DNA of 7,744 nt, taken from assembly GCA_963578605.1 (NCBI GenBank), contig CAUZEA010000182.1, positions 1 through 7,744 of the forward strand. The letters run 5' to 3'. The notes beneath the pieces were generated by a model. It was not told where the DNA came from. It did no database searches and saw only the letters and a program-made list of their open reading frames with translations. Source of the DNA: JAKVCB01 sp963578605 (GTDB lineage: Bacteria; Planctomycetota; Planctomycetia; Pirellulales; Lacipirellulaceae). Of this stretch, positions 1 to 5,895 are shown piece by piece; position 1 is the stretch's first letter, and the number at the start of each line of letters is the position of its first letter. The translations under genes and the position numbers were made by a program.

Positions 1-218
1 ATCTTCTTCAGCCGAGCATTCTCTTTTTGAAGGGCTTTCAGTTCCTGCGCCATCTCCGGCTGCATACCTCCATATTTCTGGCGCCAACGGTAATACGTCT
101 GTTCGGAAATCCCAAGCACCTTGCAAGGATCAGGAACCGTCTTCCCTTTACCAGGCTCAACATCCGCTCGGCGTAATTTCGCAATAATCTGATCCACCGT
201 GTGTCGCTTCTGTGGCAT
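1..218 (-). CDS. IS3-family transposase OrfA, N-terminal part (partial at window edge)
   Basis: The minus-strand frame starting with ATG at 218 encodes MPQKRHTVDQIIAKLRRADV, then a helix-turn-helix stretch with the pattern CKVLGISEQTYYRWRQKYGG, then the start of a leucine-zipper-like helix (ELKALQKENARLKK). This is the usual order in OrfA of IS3 elements: DNA binding by the HTH, then oligomerisation by the zipper. In this family a programmed -1 frameshift normally joins OrfA to OrfB, the DDE integrase; that part is off the left edge. A good ribosome binding site (AAAGGA, about nine bases before the ATG) supports the start. About 72 codons are visible against the usual 85-100. The visible part has no stop or frameshift, so this copy may be intact. 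Confidence 0.88.
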   Translation of the reverse strand, partial: MPQKRHTVDQIIAKLRRADVEPGKGKTVPDPCKVLGISEQTYYRWRQKYGGMQPEMAQELKALQKENARLKK

Positions 219-279
219 CGCAAAGAATCCTTTCCTGGCCTCCGGCCGGACTGGATTCTCTCACTTAATCTGGAGCAAG

Positions 280-296
280 TTTAGGGGAGGACGTCA
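280..296 (-). repeat. Probable terminal inverted repeat of the IS3-family element
   Basis: On the minus strand the element begins TGACGTCCTCCCCTAAA. The TGA start and the C-rich block fit IS3-family termini. The matching right-end repeat is outside the window, so the exact length of the repeat is not known. Confidence 0.55.
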
Positions 297-811
297 ACGG
301 CACATTAGAAATCTCCCTTGCCGACGGCTTCCTGCCAGAATTAAGCGACACCTTCGCCATACTAGATTTCAACACAGTGTCGGGTAACTTTGCCGAAATG
401 AATCTGCCTGCACTAGAAGGCAGCCTACTTTAGGATACCTCTGAACTACTTACACGTGGTGCTCTTTGTGTAGGTAGCTGCCCTGCGGGTATTGAGGGTG
501 ATTTTAACTACGATGGTGTCGTCGACGCAGCCGACTTCACAGTGTGGCAAGATAACCTGGGCCTGTCCGCTTCGGCCCTAAACGGTAACGGCTCAGGTGC
601 AGCGACGGTTGTACAGGCTGACTACCTGCTGTGGAAAACCAACTTTGAAGCTCTCGCGACCGGTTCAGAAGGTACGGCTGCTGTCCCAGAACCCACCACC
701 CTGCTGCTGGCCCTCTTAGTCCTGTTTGTGGTTGCCAATCGTGGAACTCATAACCTGAGCATTTCCGAGCGTTTAACAAAACGACGTGTGTTACTGCACG
801 TGGTTCAGTAG
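297..811 (+). pseudogene. PEP-CTERM / dockerin-like exported protein, C-terminal remnant cut by the insertion sequence and carrying an amber codon
   Basis: One frame reads from the insertion boundary to the TAG at 809-811: NGTLEISLADGFLPELSDTF, then a segment ending in LPALEGSLL, a TAG at 431-433, then DTSELLTRGALCV. Next comes a calcium-loop block DFNYDGVVDAAD (500-535) and a second, degenerate half (NGNGSGAATVVQADYLLWK). The PEP-CTERM signal VPEPTT is at 683-700, followed by a hydrophobic segment LLLALLVLFVV and NR. Planctomycete proteins with this layout are exported and processed at the PEP-CTERM signal. The N-terminus lies beyond the insertion sequence. The TAG stands where relatives normally have Trp (W-DTS-L), so a TGG to TAG change is likely. 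An unusual tail of about 22 residues, ending KRRVLLHVVQ, follows the basic end of the membrane segment. With no start and an internal stop it cannot make a full protein. Confidence 0.85.
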
Positions 812-1060
812 GCCCATCGAGCAAGTCGTTTCATCCGAAGTGATCTAATCGCATCAAAACTCATCACGCCCTGGCGTTTCCGTAGACGTGTTGTGGCCGT
901 CACACAAGCTTTCTATATACCATTCGCGTATACTATTCAGTGCAACATCAGCACAATTAGCGACAATGGGTGAGGGGTTGCATATTGAGAAACACCTTAT
1001 ATAAAGGGTTTTCGTAACGCCTAAGAACAAACCCCATTGATTCTGTGCGTTCTGGATGGT

Positions 1061-1102
1061 CTGGGGGTCAAAAGGTCGCTGGTTCGAATCCAGTCGGCCC
1101 GA
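1061..1102 (+). tRNA. tRNA-Pro(GGG) 3' half only (fragment; possible attachment-site copy)
   Basis: The bases fit a tRNA from the anticodon loop to the discriminator: loop CTGGGGG (anticodon GGG) at 1061-1067, 3' anticodon stem TCAAA at 1068-1072, variable loop AGGTC at 1073-1077, T arm GCTGG/TTCGAAT/CCAGT at 1078-1094, 3' acceptor strand CGGCCCG at 1095-1101 and discriminator A at 1102. CCA is not encoded. The expected 5' anticodon stem (TTTGA), D arm and 5' acceptor strand (CGGGCCG) are absent; upstream is ATGGT, which does not pair with TCAAA. The tRNA is therefore a remnant that starts at the anticodon loop. Site-specific integrases often use the 3' part of tRNA genes and leave such a copy at the far end of an island. 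Identity as tRNA-Pro is fairly secure; the attachment-site reading is inference. Confidence 0.7.
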
Positions 1103-1281
1103 CTTGCTAAATAAGGGGTTCTTGAAACCTGAAAATTCTTCTCCGCAACGAGTGCCGTGTAAAACCGAGAAACACGCACCCTCTGCAAGCCACTCGGTAG
1201 CCACCGCCAGTAGTCCTCTCGGCCAGCCACCACTTTCTCGCTCGTTGCTAGCAAGTTCTCCCTGGTTGCTGGAAGGTCAAA

Positions 1282-1295
1282 CCTGTTCGAACAGG
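1282..1295. repeat. Perfect 14-bp palindrome upstream of glf
   Basis: CCTGTTCGAACAGG reads the same on both strands. It lies about 95 bases upstream of the proposed -35 box of glf, so it could be a protein binding site. The core is loosely like LexA-type GAAC/GTTC half-sites but has no spacer between them, so no regulator is proposed. Confidence 0.4.
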
Positions 1296-1327
1296 CTGCG
1301 CACAAGCAAACCGACTCGCCCGTGCTA

Positions 1328-1343
1328 GTGCTAGCGATAGCAC
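1328..1343 (+). repeat. Small hairpin with GCGA tetraloop
   Basis: GTGCTA (1328-1333) and TAGCAC (1338-1343) form a six-base perfect stem closed by GCGA, a GNRA-type tetraloop. A second copy of GTGCTA immediately precedes it at 1322-1327, so the arm is tandemly duplicated. There is no T tract, so it is not a terminator. It lies upstream of the proposed glf promoter and may be incidental. Confidence 0.35.
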
Positions 1344-1388
1344 AGCCTCGGGACATAACTTGGGAAAACGACCGCAATGAAGTTGACT

Positions 1389-1418
1389 TTGCCGGTCCCA
1401 AAACCCGATCCCTAAAAT
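1389..1418 (+). promoter_or_regulatory. Candidate promoter for the glf-DUF707 operon
   Basis: TTGCCG (1389-1394) and TAAAAT (1413-1418) are separated by 18 bases and resemble sigma70 -35 and -10 boxes. Transcription would start near 1425 and give a leader of about 40 bases before the ATG at 1464. It is the best-spaced pair I found in the upstream region, but the -35 box matches in only four of six positions. Confidence 0.4.
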
Positions 1419-1463
1419 ACGCGTCCAAAAACCAATACATTGTTCCAGGAACTCGTCCACATC

Positions 1464-2585
1464 ATGTCGACCTACCTCGTCGTCGGAGCAGGCCTGTTTG
1501 GCAGCGTATTTGCGCGCTGCATGGCCGATGCTGGCAAGATGGTGCTCCTCGTCGATCGCCGCCGCCACATTGGCGGCAACTGCTACAGCGAGAAAATCCA
1601 AGGCATCGAGGTCCACAAGTACGGACCGCATATCTTCCACACCAATAATCCTGAGGTGTGGGCGTTTGTCAATCGTTTTGCCCAGTTCAACCACTACCGC
1701 CACCGCGGGGTGGTTCGAGCCAACGACCGGCTGTTCTCGTTTCCCATCAACTTAATGACGTTGTATCAGTTGTGGGGCATCACATCGCCCGGCGAAGCCC
1801 GCCAGTGTCTGGACCAGCTATGCGAGCCATGCGAGCAGGTCCAAAATCTCGAGCAATGGATCGTCAGCCAGATTGGCCGCGAGCTTTACAAGATCTTCAT
1901 CCGTGGATATACGACCAAGCAATGGGGCCGCGATCCGGCGCAGCTTCCCGCCTCGATCATCCGACGCATCCCGATTCGACTCACTTGGAACGACAACTAC
2001 TTCGACGACGCGTACCAGGGTATTCCCACGCATGGCTACACGGCTATGTTCAAAAACATGCTCGACCACCCGAACATCCGTGTCGAAACCAACGTCGATT
2101 TTTTCGAGCACCGACACGAACTCGTATCCCAGGCAGGCCAGGTCGTTTATTCAGGCAAGATTGATGAGTATTTCGACTATCGATTTGGGGAGCTCGAGTA
2201 TCGTTCACTGCGTTTCGAAACCGAATGTCTGCACGGCGACTACCAGGGAACCTCGGTCGTCAACTACAGCAGTGCCAAAGTTCCGTACACGCGCATTATA
2301 GAACACAAACACTTTGCCTTGCAGCAGAGCGATGCTACCGTCATTACCAGGGAATATCCACAAGACTATACAACTGGGGGTGAGGCGTTTTATCCCATAC
2401 GGGACGAACGAAACAACGAGGTGTACGAGCAGTATCGCCGATTGGCATCGCAGTCGGGCGTACTCTTCGGGGGTCGCTTGGGAAGTTATCAGTACTACGA
2501 CATGCACCAGGTCATCGCCCAGGCCCTGTCTGTTGCGTCGCAACAGTTGTCGGAAGATACAACGATGCGGCGAGTTGCCGCTTGA
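1464..2585 (+). CDS. glf: UDP-galactopyranose mutase
   Basis: The enzyme is an FAD-dependent mutase that converts UDP-galactopyranose to UDP-galactofuranose, the donor for galactofuranose in surface glycans, in the cytoplasm. The 373-residue product has the family's normal length. Visible features in order: MSTYLVVGAGLFG with the dinucleotide-binding GxGxxG (residues 8-13), a downstream HIGGN motif, the family signature YGPHIFHT (53-60), YTTKQWG near residue 155, RIPIR with Arg172, YTRIIEHKHF with Arg277, and a C-terminal FGGRLGSYQYYDM with Arg338. Arg172 and Arg277 correspond to the two arginines that hold the UDP-sugar phosphates in characterised mutases. An in-frame TTG at 1440 would add eight residues, but the ATG at 1464 places the glycine-rich loop at the usual distance. 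The stop overlaps the next start, so the two genes are co-translated. No key residue seems missing, so it is probably active. Confidence 0.96.
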   Translation: MSTYLVVGAGLFGSVFARCMADAGKMVLLVDRRRHIGGNCYSEKIQGIEVHKYGPHIFHTNNPEVWAFVNRFAQFNHYRHRGVVRANDRLFSFPINLMTLYQLWGITSPGEARQCLDQLCEPCEQVQNLEQWIVSQIGRELYKIFIRGYTTKQWGRDPAQLPASIIRRIPIRLTWNDNYFDDAYQGIPTHGYTAMFKNMLDHPNIRVETNVDFFEHRHELVSQAGQVVYSGKIDEYFDYRFGELEYRSLRFETECLHGDYQGTSVVNYSSAKVPYTRIIEHKHFALQQSDATVITREYPQDYTTGGEAFYPIRDERNNEVYEQYRRLASQSGVLFGGRLGSYQYYDMHQVIAQALSVASQQLSEDTTMRRVAA

Positions 2586-3391
2586 CACAATCCACCCACA
2601 CCGTGCCCCATACGACACGCAGAAATCTCGTCATTGGTATTGTTGGAGATGAGTCGGTTCACTCGACCTGGCTCGACGATCCCGGGTTGCGCAACTTCGA
2701 TTTATGCCTGGTCTATTTCGGCGATGACGTTGGGCGTTACTCGGACCAGGTGGACTACTACTTCCAACGAAAAGGGATCAAATTCTGGATGTTGTTTGAC
2801 CTGGCGCAAGAGGAGCTGGGGGAAATCGCATTGCACTACGATCGCATCTGGATACCGGACGATGATATCGCCGCAACGACCCGGCAGATCAACCAGCTCT
2901 TTCGGTTTGCCAAAGAGTACAAGTTGCAGATCGCCCAACCGGCAATCGGGAAGGGAGATGTCTCGTTTGAGGCTTTACGCCATCACTCCAAATTCGTGCT
3001 GCGTTACACCCGGTTTGTAGAAATCATGTGTCCCCTCTTTACGCTGGATGCCTTTTCCCAATCTTTGCCAACGTTTCAAGAAAACCGCTCGGGTTGGGGA
3101 ATCGACTGGGTCTGGTCGTGGACACGACCTCAACATGAAGTCGGCGTGATCGATGCCGTACCCGTTCACCACACCCGGCCCCTTAATTCCGGTGGCGTTC
3201 GTCATCGGCTCAAGGCCCTGGGCATCAACCCGGGCCGGGAGTGCCGTGCAATTCGAACCAAGTACGGCATTCGCAACAAGCGTCATCGAAAAGGCCTTGT
3301 CCGAGGCACGGCACGCCTTCAGGCCATTACCGAAGACGGCGAGAAGGTTTGGACCCGCCCACTCTTTGGGTGGCCCCGCAACGCCGCCTGA
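2582..3391 (+). CDS. DUF707-family protein, probable glycosyltransferase
   Basis: The 269-residue product matches my recollection of the DUF707 family (bacterial and plant proteins with a glycosyltransferase-like fold, no settled reaction). Near the N-terminus is LVIGIVGDESVHSTWL, then FDLCLVYFGDD, RIWIPDDDI with three aspartates at 93-95 (a likely metal/nucleotide-sugar DxD-type site), LQIAQPAI, SKFVLRYTRFVEIMCPLFTL, and the W-rich WGIDWVWSW (172-180). A basic C-terminal tail follows. It starts at a TTG that shares bases with the glf stop (TTGA), with a purine-rich GGCGAG just upstream; this implies translational coupling. The neighbour glf makes UDP-galactofuranose, so a role in transferring or extending a galactofuranose-containing glycan is a reasonable inference, not shown. 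No signal peptide or membrane segment is seen. The family call is good; acceptor and donor are unknown. Confidence 0.82.
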   Translation: MTQSTHTVPHTTRRNLVIGIVGDESVHSTWLDDPGLRNFDLCLVYFGDDVGRYSDQVDYYFQRKGIKFWMLFDLAQEELGEIALHYDRIWIPDDDIAATTRQINQLFRFAKEYKLQIAQPAIGKGDVSFEALRHHSKFVLRYTRFVEIMCPLFTLDAFSQSLPTFQENRSGWGIDWVWSWTRPQHEVGVIDAVPVHHTRPLNSGGVRHRLKALGINPGRECRAIRTKYGIRNKRHRKGLVRGTARLQAITEDGEKVWTRPLFGWPRNAA

Positions 3392-3397
3392 TTCCGG

Positions 3398-4336
3398 TTA
3401 CGCAGCCCGCCGGCGATTCCAGTCCCGCACCCCGTAGAATGCCGCCACGCTCCCTCGACGAAGGTGCTCGTACGGGCCCAGGAGCAGGGGACGTCTTTTG
3501 CGTCTGGGCACGACGACTTCTCTCGAAATTGCTCGATAGCGAGCCAGGATATCGGGCGACGCCCTCTCGATGTAATGGCGTTGCGGGTAGAACGCGAAAT
3601 GAGAAAAAAGGGCCGTGCTACACACGACGTTGGGGCGCCGCAGCCGCGCTGGCAATTCCTCTGTAAGAAACGGCTCTTCCTCAACTTCGTCGATTTCCAG
3701 TTCAGGTAGCCCACAAAGATCTCTGCCCAACCAACTAATCGCATTGATCGAGAATCGGCTCGTCCCGTCAGTTTCGATCGCGACATTCTGCCAGCGCGAT
3801 TGCGTCCCACGCTCGACATCCCTGAGAAACCGGTGATGTAACCGCCGAGCAAAGGCACCACTGCGCCAACCAACTTCGTCCATGCATTCGTTGCCAACCG
3901 CGTCCCACGATGTCGGAATCAAACCTGCTCGTTGGTGAGAATAGGAACATACCGCGTTGTTGACGATATTCCCCAGGACCAGGAACGGCTCGGTGTTTTC
4001 CTCGCGAAATCTCCGCAAGTTGGCAAGGGCGTCGTCGGTCATGTAGCATATATCGTCGTCGAACCTGGCGTAGCTTGTGTCTTCATCGGTGCAATCGCGC
4101 AGGTAACGCCAAATGCTACCTGCGAGGCTGAGCTTGGGATCCATCGGCTTGGCAACGACCCGAAAGAAGTCCGGATATCGATCGGTAAGCTGATGAATAA
4201 ATGCGATATCCTTCGGCACGCGTGTGTTAAGCCACCAGTGGTGCTCGTCGATGATATCCCGATTTCGAAGCAGGTACGCAGCCAGAACCTCTAAATAGCG
4301 CCTTCGCCCCGCAGGCGTAACCGTTATAAATTTCAT
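3398..4336 (-). CDS. Putative glycosyltransferase (planctomycete-type, DDD motif)
   Basis: The 312-residue product begins MKFITVTPAGRRRYLEVLAAYL, a beta-strand-plus-helix start typical of GT-A-like folds. The ATG at 4336 is preferred over an upstream in-frame start at 4432 because family-like sequence begins here. YARFDDDICYM carries three aspartates at 93-95, the likely divalent-metal/nucleotide-sugar site. Further on are FLVLGNIVNNAVCSYSHQ, RFSINAISWLG, an acidic insert (EIDEVEEEPFL), NVVCSTALFSHFAFYPQRHY and a very basic end (RRKRRP, NRRRAA). No membrane segment or signal peptide is visible. I recognise the general type from planctomycete glycan clusters but cannot name a family or substrate. 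It points toward the DUF707 gene with six bases between the two stops. It has its own probable promoter, so it is a separate unit that may act on the same glycan. Confidence 0.72.
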   Translation of the reverse strand: MKFITVTPAGRRRYLEVLAAYLLRNRDIIDEHHWWLNTRVPKDIAFIHQLTDRYPDFFRVVAKPMDPKLSLAGSIWRYLRDCTDEDTSYARFDDDICYMTDDALANLRRFREENTEPFLVLGNIVNNAVCSYSHQRAGLIPTSWDAVGNECMDEVGWRSGAFARRLHHRFLRDVERGTQSRWQNVAIETDGTSRFSINAISWLGRDLCGLPELEIDEVEEEPFLTEELPARLRRPNVVCSTALFSHFAFYPQRHYIERASPDILARYRAISREVVVPRRKRRPLLLGPYEHLRRGSVAAFYGVRDWNRRRAA

Positions 4337-4394
4337 GACTGCGGCTCTCAGAAAAATCCTTAGTACACAGGATCGTTGCAACACAGGGGCGGCA

Positions 4395-4432
4395 ATAGTA
4401 GCCGCAAACTTGCCAAGGGACAATATTGGCAA
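4395..4432 (-). promoter_or_regulatory. Candidate promoter with overlapping inverted-repeat operator for the 3398-4336 gene
   Basis: On the minus strand TTGTCC (4423-4418) and TACTAT (4400-4395) are exactly 17 bases apart, each matching the sigma70 consensus in four of six positions. Transcription would start near 4388 and give a leader of about 50 bases. The inverted repeat TTGCCAA (4432-4426) and TTGGCAA (4416-4410), nine bases apart, straddles the -35 box. This is the arrangement expected of a repressor operator. The regulator is unknown. Confidence 0.4.
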
Positions 4433-4541
4433 CCCTTCGAGCTAGCACTCCACCCATCTGCAACGGTCGATTCGATCGAGGATTCGTTGAAAGGGGTTAG
4501 GTCACCAGTCGCTTGATCACTGCTTGCCGGCCCATCACCCC

Positions 4542-5480
4542 TTAATCTTCAGACTTCCAGGAGAAGGTTCCCGTCTTACTGCTGGCTAGAATCAGATCTA
4601 ACTGTTTCTGCTCAAACGGAATCCCGAACACTTCGATAAGGCCCCTTATCGTTTCTGGTCGCACGGTATCGATCCCGCCAAATGCCGTTTGGGCAGCGTG
4701 CGTGATCTGAAACTGCCGCCGAACTTCCTCCATCTTCGACCACATCATGAGTGGCTTGTTAGCAGCCACGCTGAACCCATGCGTACCCCACACGACGACT
4801 GCAAAACCTTCCGGTTGTTTGACCCGCTTTGCTTCGGCCCCCAGTTGCCGACCAAAGGTTGGATTGCCGGGAACGGCCTCTTCCAGGTAGCCGTACTGCT
4901 TCAAATAATCGACTTCCAGAAAACAAGCCAACGAGTCGTTAAGCGACGCCAGGTTCACGCTCGTACCTTGCCCCTGCATCGTTGCACTCAATTCACACAA
5001 ATGCCCATGCCCGCTGGCAGGCAACTGTGTCTGTGCCATCTGCTCGATGTGACAAAAAATTTCACTCGTTGCTCGAGGCGCACCCCACAAGGGCGCGTAC
5101 GACTTTCCATCCTCACTGATTTGATTAACGCCAATCAAACGCCGCGGATCATATTCTGCAAGGCCCAGAGGTTGCTGGGCAGCCGTACAAACAATGAACC
5201 GACCGCGGAAACTCTCGGGTGCCTGGTACCCATGTGCAAACTCGCGTCCGACTGGTGCGTCGCGTTTCATGGCCTGGTATTCTGCTGGCGCCCCCGACAG
5301 CAACAATGCCGCGTTGCCCGAATTACCCGGATTCAATGTCGAACGAAACATTTCAGCACAGGTGTGCTGAAAATCCGCCAGTTCAGGGGCAAGTTGTTTG
5401 CCCATACCTTGGAATTCCCAATACAAGGACAATCGCTCATGTTCTGATAAAGCCAAATATTGTTGCAGCATCTCATTCAT
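4542..5480 (-). CDS. Hypothetical protein, soluble, family not recognised
   Basis: The 312-residue product from the ATG at 5480 begins MNEMLQQYLALSEHERLSLY. An in-frame GTG at 5558 would add 26 residues; neither start has a clear ribosome binding site, so the start is uncertain. I see no signal peptide, membrane segment or catalytic motif that I can name. Visible stretches are GNSGNAALLLSGAPAEY, a Pro/Arg segment around AEYDPRRLIGVNQISEDG, SGHGHLCELSATMQGQGTSVNLASLNDSLACFLEVDYLKQYGYLEEAVPGNPTFG (given here only as a landmark region in the middle third), a hydrophobic core FAVVVWGTHGFSVAA, and a helical C-terminus ending GTFSWKSED. Codon use and a long uninterrupted frame support a real gene. 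It is transcribed away from the 5896-7248 gene; the shared intergenic region suggests the two may be co-regulated. No function is proposed. Confidence 0.72.
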   Translation of the reverse strand: MNEMLQQYLALSEHERLSLYWEFQGMGKQLAPELADFQHTCAEMFRSTLNPGNSGNAALLLSGAPAEYQAMKRDAPVGREFAHGYQAPESFRGRFIVCTAAQQPLGLAEYDPRRLIGVNQISEDGKSYAPLWGAPRATSEIFCHIEQMAQTQLPASGHGHLCELSATMQGQGTSVNLASLNDSLACFLEVDYLKQYGYLEEAVPGNPTFGRQLGAEAKRVKQPEGFAVVVWGTHGFSVAANKPLMMWSKMEEVRRQFQITHAAQTAFGGIDTVRPETIRGLIEVFGIPFEQKQLDLILASSKTGTFSWKSED

Positions 5481-5740
5481 AATCGGTACAGTTCGCAGGT
5501 CTTTCTGGTGATTGCTTTCAGCGGTAACCCAACCGTTGTGGAAATTAATAACGTCCACCTGAACATCTCTCGCAAACTACGTCAAGTTGAAGTTGACCAC
5601 CTTTGGCCGAACAAGCGGACCACACCCAAAACGATCGAAACGTTCTTCAAAACCGAAGAGCTTTTGACCCTGGACCATCAAGCAGTGGGACACGGAATGC
5701 CAAAGGCCCCGCTGGCTACGGCCTCCATACCCAGCCGGGA

Positions 5741-5769
5741 TTGCAGACGAGCAACCCCGTCCCTATAAA
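5741..5769 (+). promoter_or_regulatory. Probable sigma70-type promoter for the 5896-7248 gene
   Basis: TTGCAG (5741-5746) and TATAAA (5764-5769) are separated by exactly 17 bases. This is the best promoter match in the window. Transcription would begin near 5776, leaving a leader of about 120 bases that contains the GC hairpin and the 18-bp palindrome. Confidence 0.6.
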
Positions 5770-5792
5770 AAAGGCGGGGCCCCGGCTGCCCC
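5767..5792 (-). terminator. Possible intrinsic terminator on the minus strand, or 5' leader hairpin on the plus strand
   Basis: Read leftwards, GGGGC (5792-5788) and GCCCC (5780-5776) form a GC stem with a seven-base loop, followed by GCC and six T residues. It would stop transcription coming leftwards from the antisense strand of the 450-residue gene before it reaches the 4542-5480 gene. The stem is short, and the same bases fall at the start of the plus-strand transcript, where they would form a 5' hairpin. Confidence 0.35.
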
Positions 5793-5797
5793 TGTTG

Positions 5798-5815
5798 AAC
5801 CGGGTCGACCCGGTT
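5798..5815. repeat. Perfect 18-bp palindrome, candidate operator
   Basis: AACCGGGTCGACCCGGTT is identical on both strands, centred on TCGA between 5806 and 5807. It lies just downstream of the predicted transcription start near 5776 and about 80 bases before the ATG at 5896. Both positions suit a homodimeric repressor or, in RNA, a leader hairpin. An imperfect partial copy (GTCGACCC) follows at 5824-5831. Confidence 0.5.
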
Positions 5816-5895
5816 GAATACGAGTCGACCCAGGATTCAATTCGATTTCTCGCCCTTGGCCGTCTGGGTATCTCAAGGCAAACCACTTCACAAAA

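Larger units (their letters stand above)
1..296 (-). mobile_element. IS3-family insertion sequence, left-end portion (truncated by window edge)
   Basis: The segment holds the start of a transposase orfA reading leftwards. Read on the minus strand, its outer end begins TGACGTCCTCCCC at position 296. IS3-family inverted repeats typically begin TGA or TGG followed by a C-rich stretch, and this end lies about 78 bases upstream of orfA, a normal distance. At position 297 the sequence switches directly to the reading frame of a PEP-CTERM protein, which supports 296/297 as the insertion boundary. The other end, orfB and the target duplication lie outside the window, so the boundary rests on one side only. 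The orfA product resembles the IS407-type branch of the family, but the group assignment is inference. Confidence 0.8.
812..1388. other. Stretch without a recognisable protein gene
   Basis: No convincing coding region was found on either strand between the PEP-CTERM remnant and the glf promoter region. The long minus-strand frames here are open mainly because they run antisense across the tRNA-Pro fragment at 1061-1102; they have no recognisable product. The stretch holds that fragment, a 14-bp palindrome at 1282-1295 and a small hairpin at 1328-1343. The part left of 1061 (812-1060) shows no further structure that I can name. Confidence 0.6.
5559..5895. other. Divergent intergenic region with regulatory elements
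   Basis: This stretch separates the start of the leftward 4542-5480 gene from the start of the rightward 5896-7248 gene. It holds a rightward promoter (5741-5769), a GC hairpin next to an A tract (5767-5792) and a perfect palindrome (5798-5815), followed by a partial copy of the palindrome's core (GTCGACCC at 5824-5831). No convincing small gene was found. A leftward promoter for the other gene is less clear: TTGCGA followed after 19 bases by TATTAA (5550-5545) is a weak candidate. Confidence 0.5.

Noticed and set aside
199..387. Short plus-strand frame across the IS boundary
   Set aside because: It spans the IS terminus at 296 in a frame different from the PEP-CTERM remnant and has no plausible product.
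1383..1418. TTGACT at 1383 as the -35 box of the glf promoter
   Set aside because: Its distance to the only good -10 box (1413-1418) is 24 bases, too long; TTGCCG at 1389 with an 18-base spacer is preferred.
854..1440. Two long minus-strand frames over the region, one with a SGRLDSNQRPF-like and one with a DWIRTSDLLTP-like stretch
   Set aside because: These peptide strings are the well-known spurious translation of the antisense strand of a tRNA gene; the tRNA-Pro fragment at 1061-1102 explains them.
1440..1463. TTG at 1440 as the start of glf
   Set aside because: It adds eight residues before the glycine-rich FAD loop with no similarity to the family; the ATG at 1464 gives the expected N-terminus.
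4492..4543. Inverted repeat AAGGGGT / ACCCCTT as terminator of the 4542-5480 gene
   Set aside because: The loop is about 38 bases, the arm overlaps the stop codon and only three T residues follow on the minus strand.
5460..5768. Plus-strand frame of about 100 codons in the divergent intergenic region
   Set aside because: It starts inside the oppositely directed gene, has no ribosome binding site, no recognisable product, and runs through the promoter at 5741-5769.
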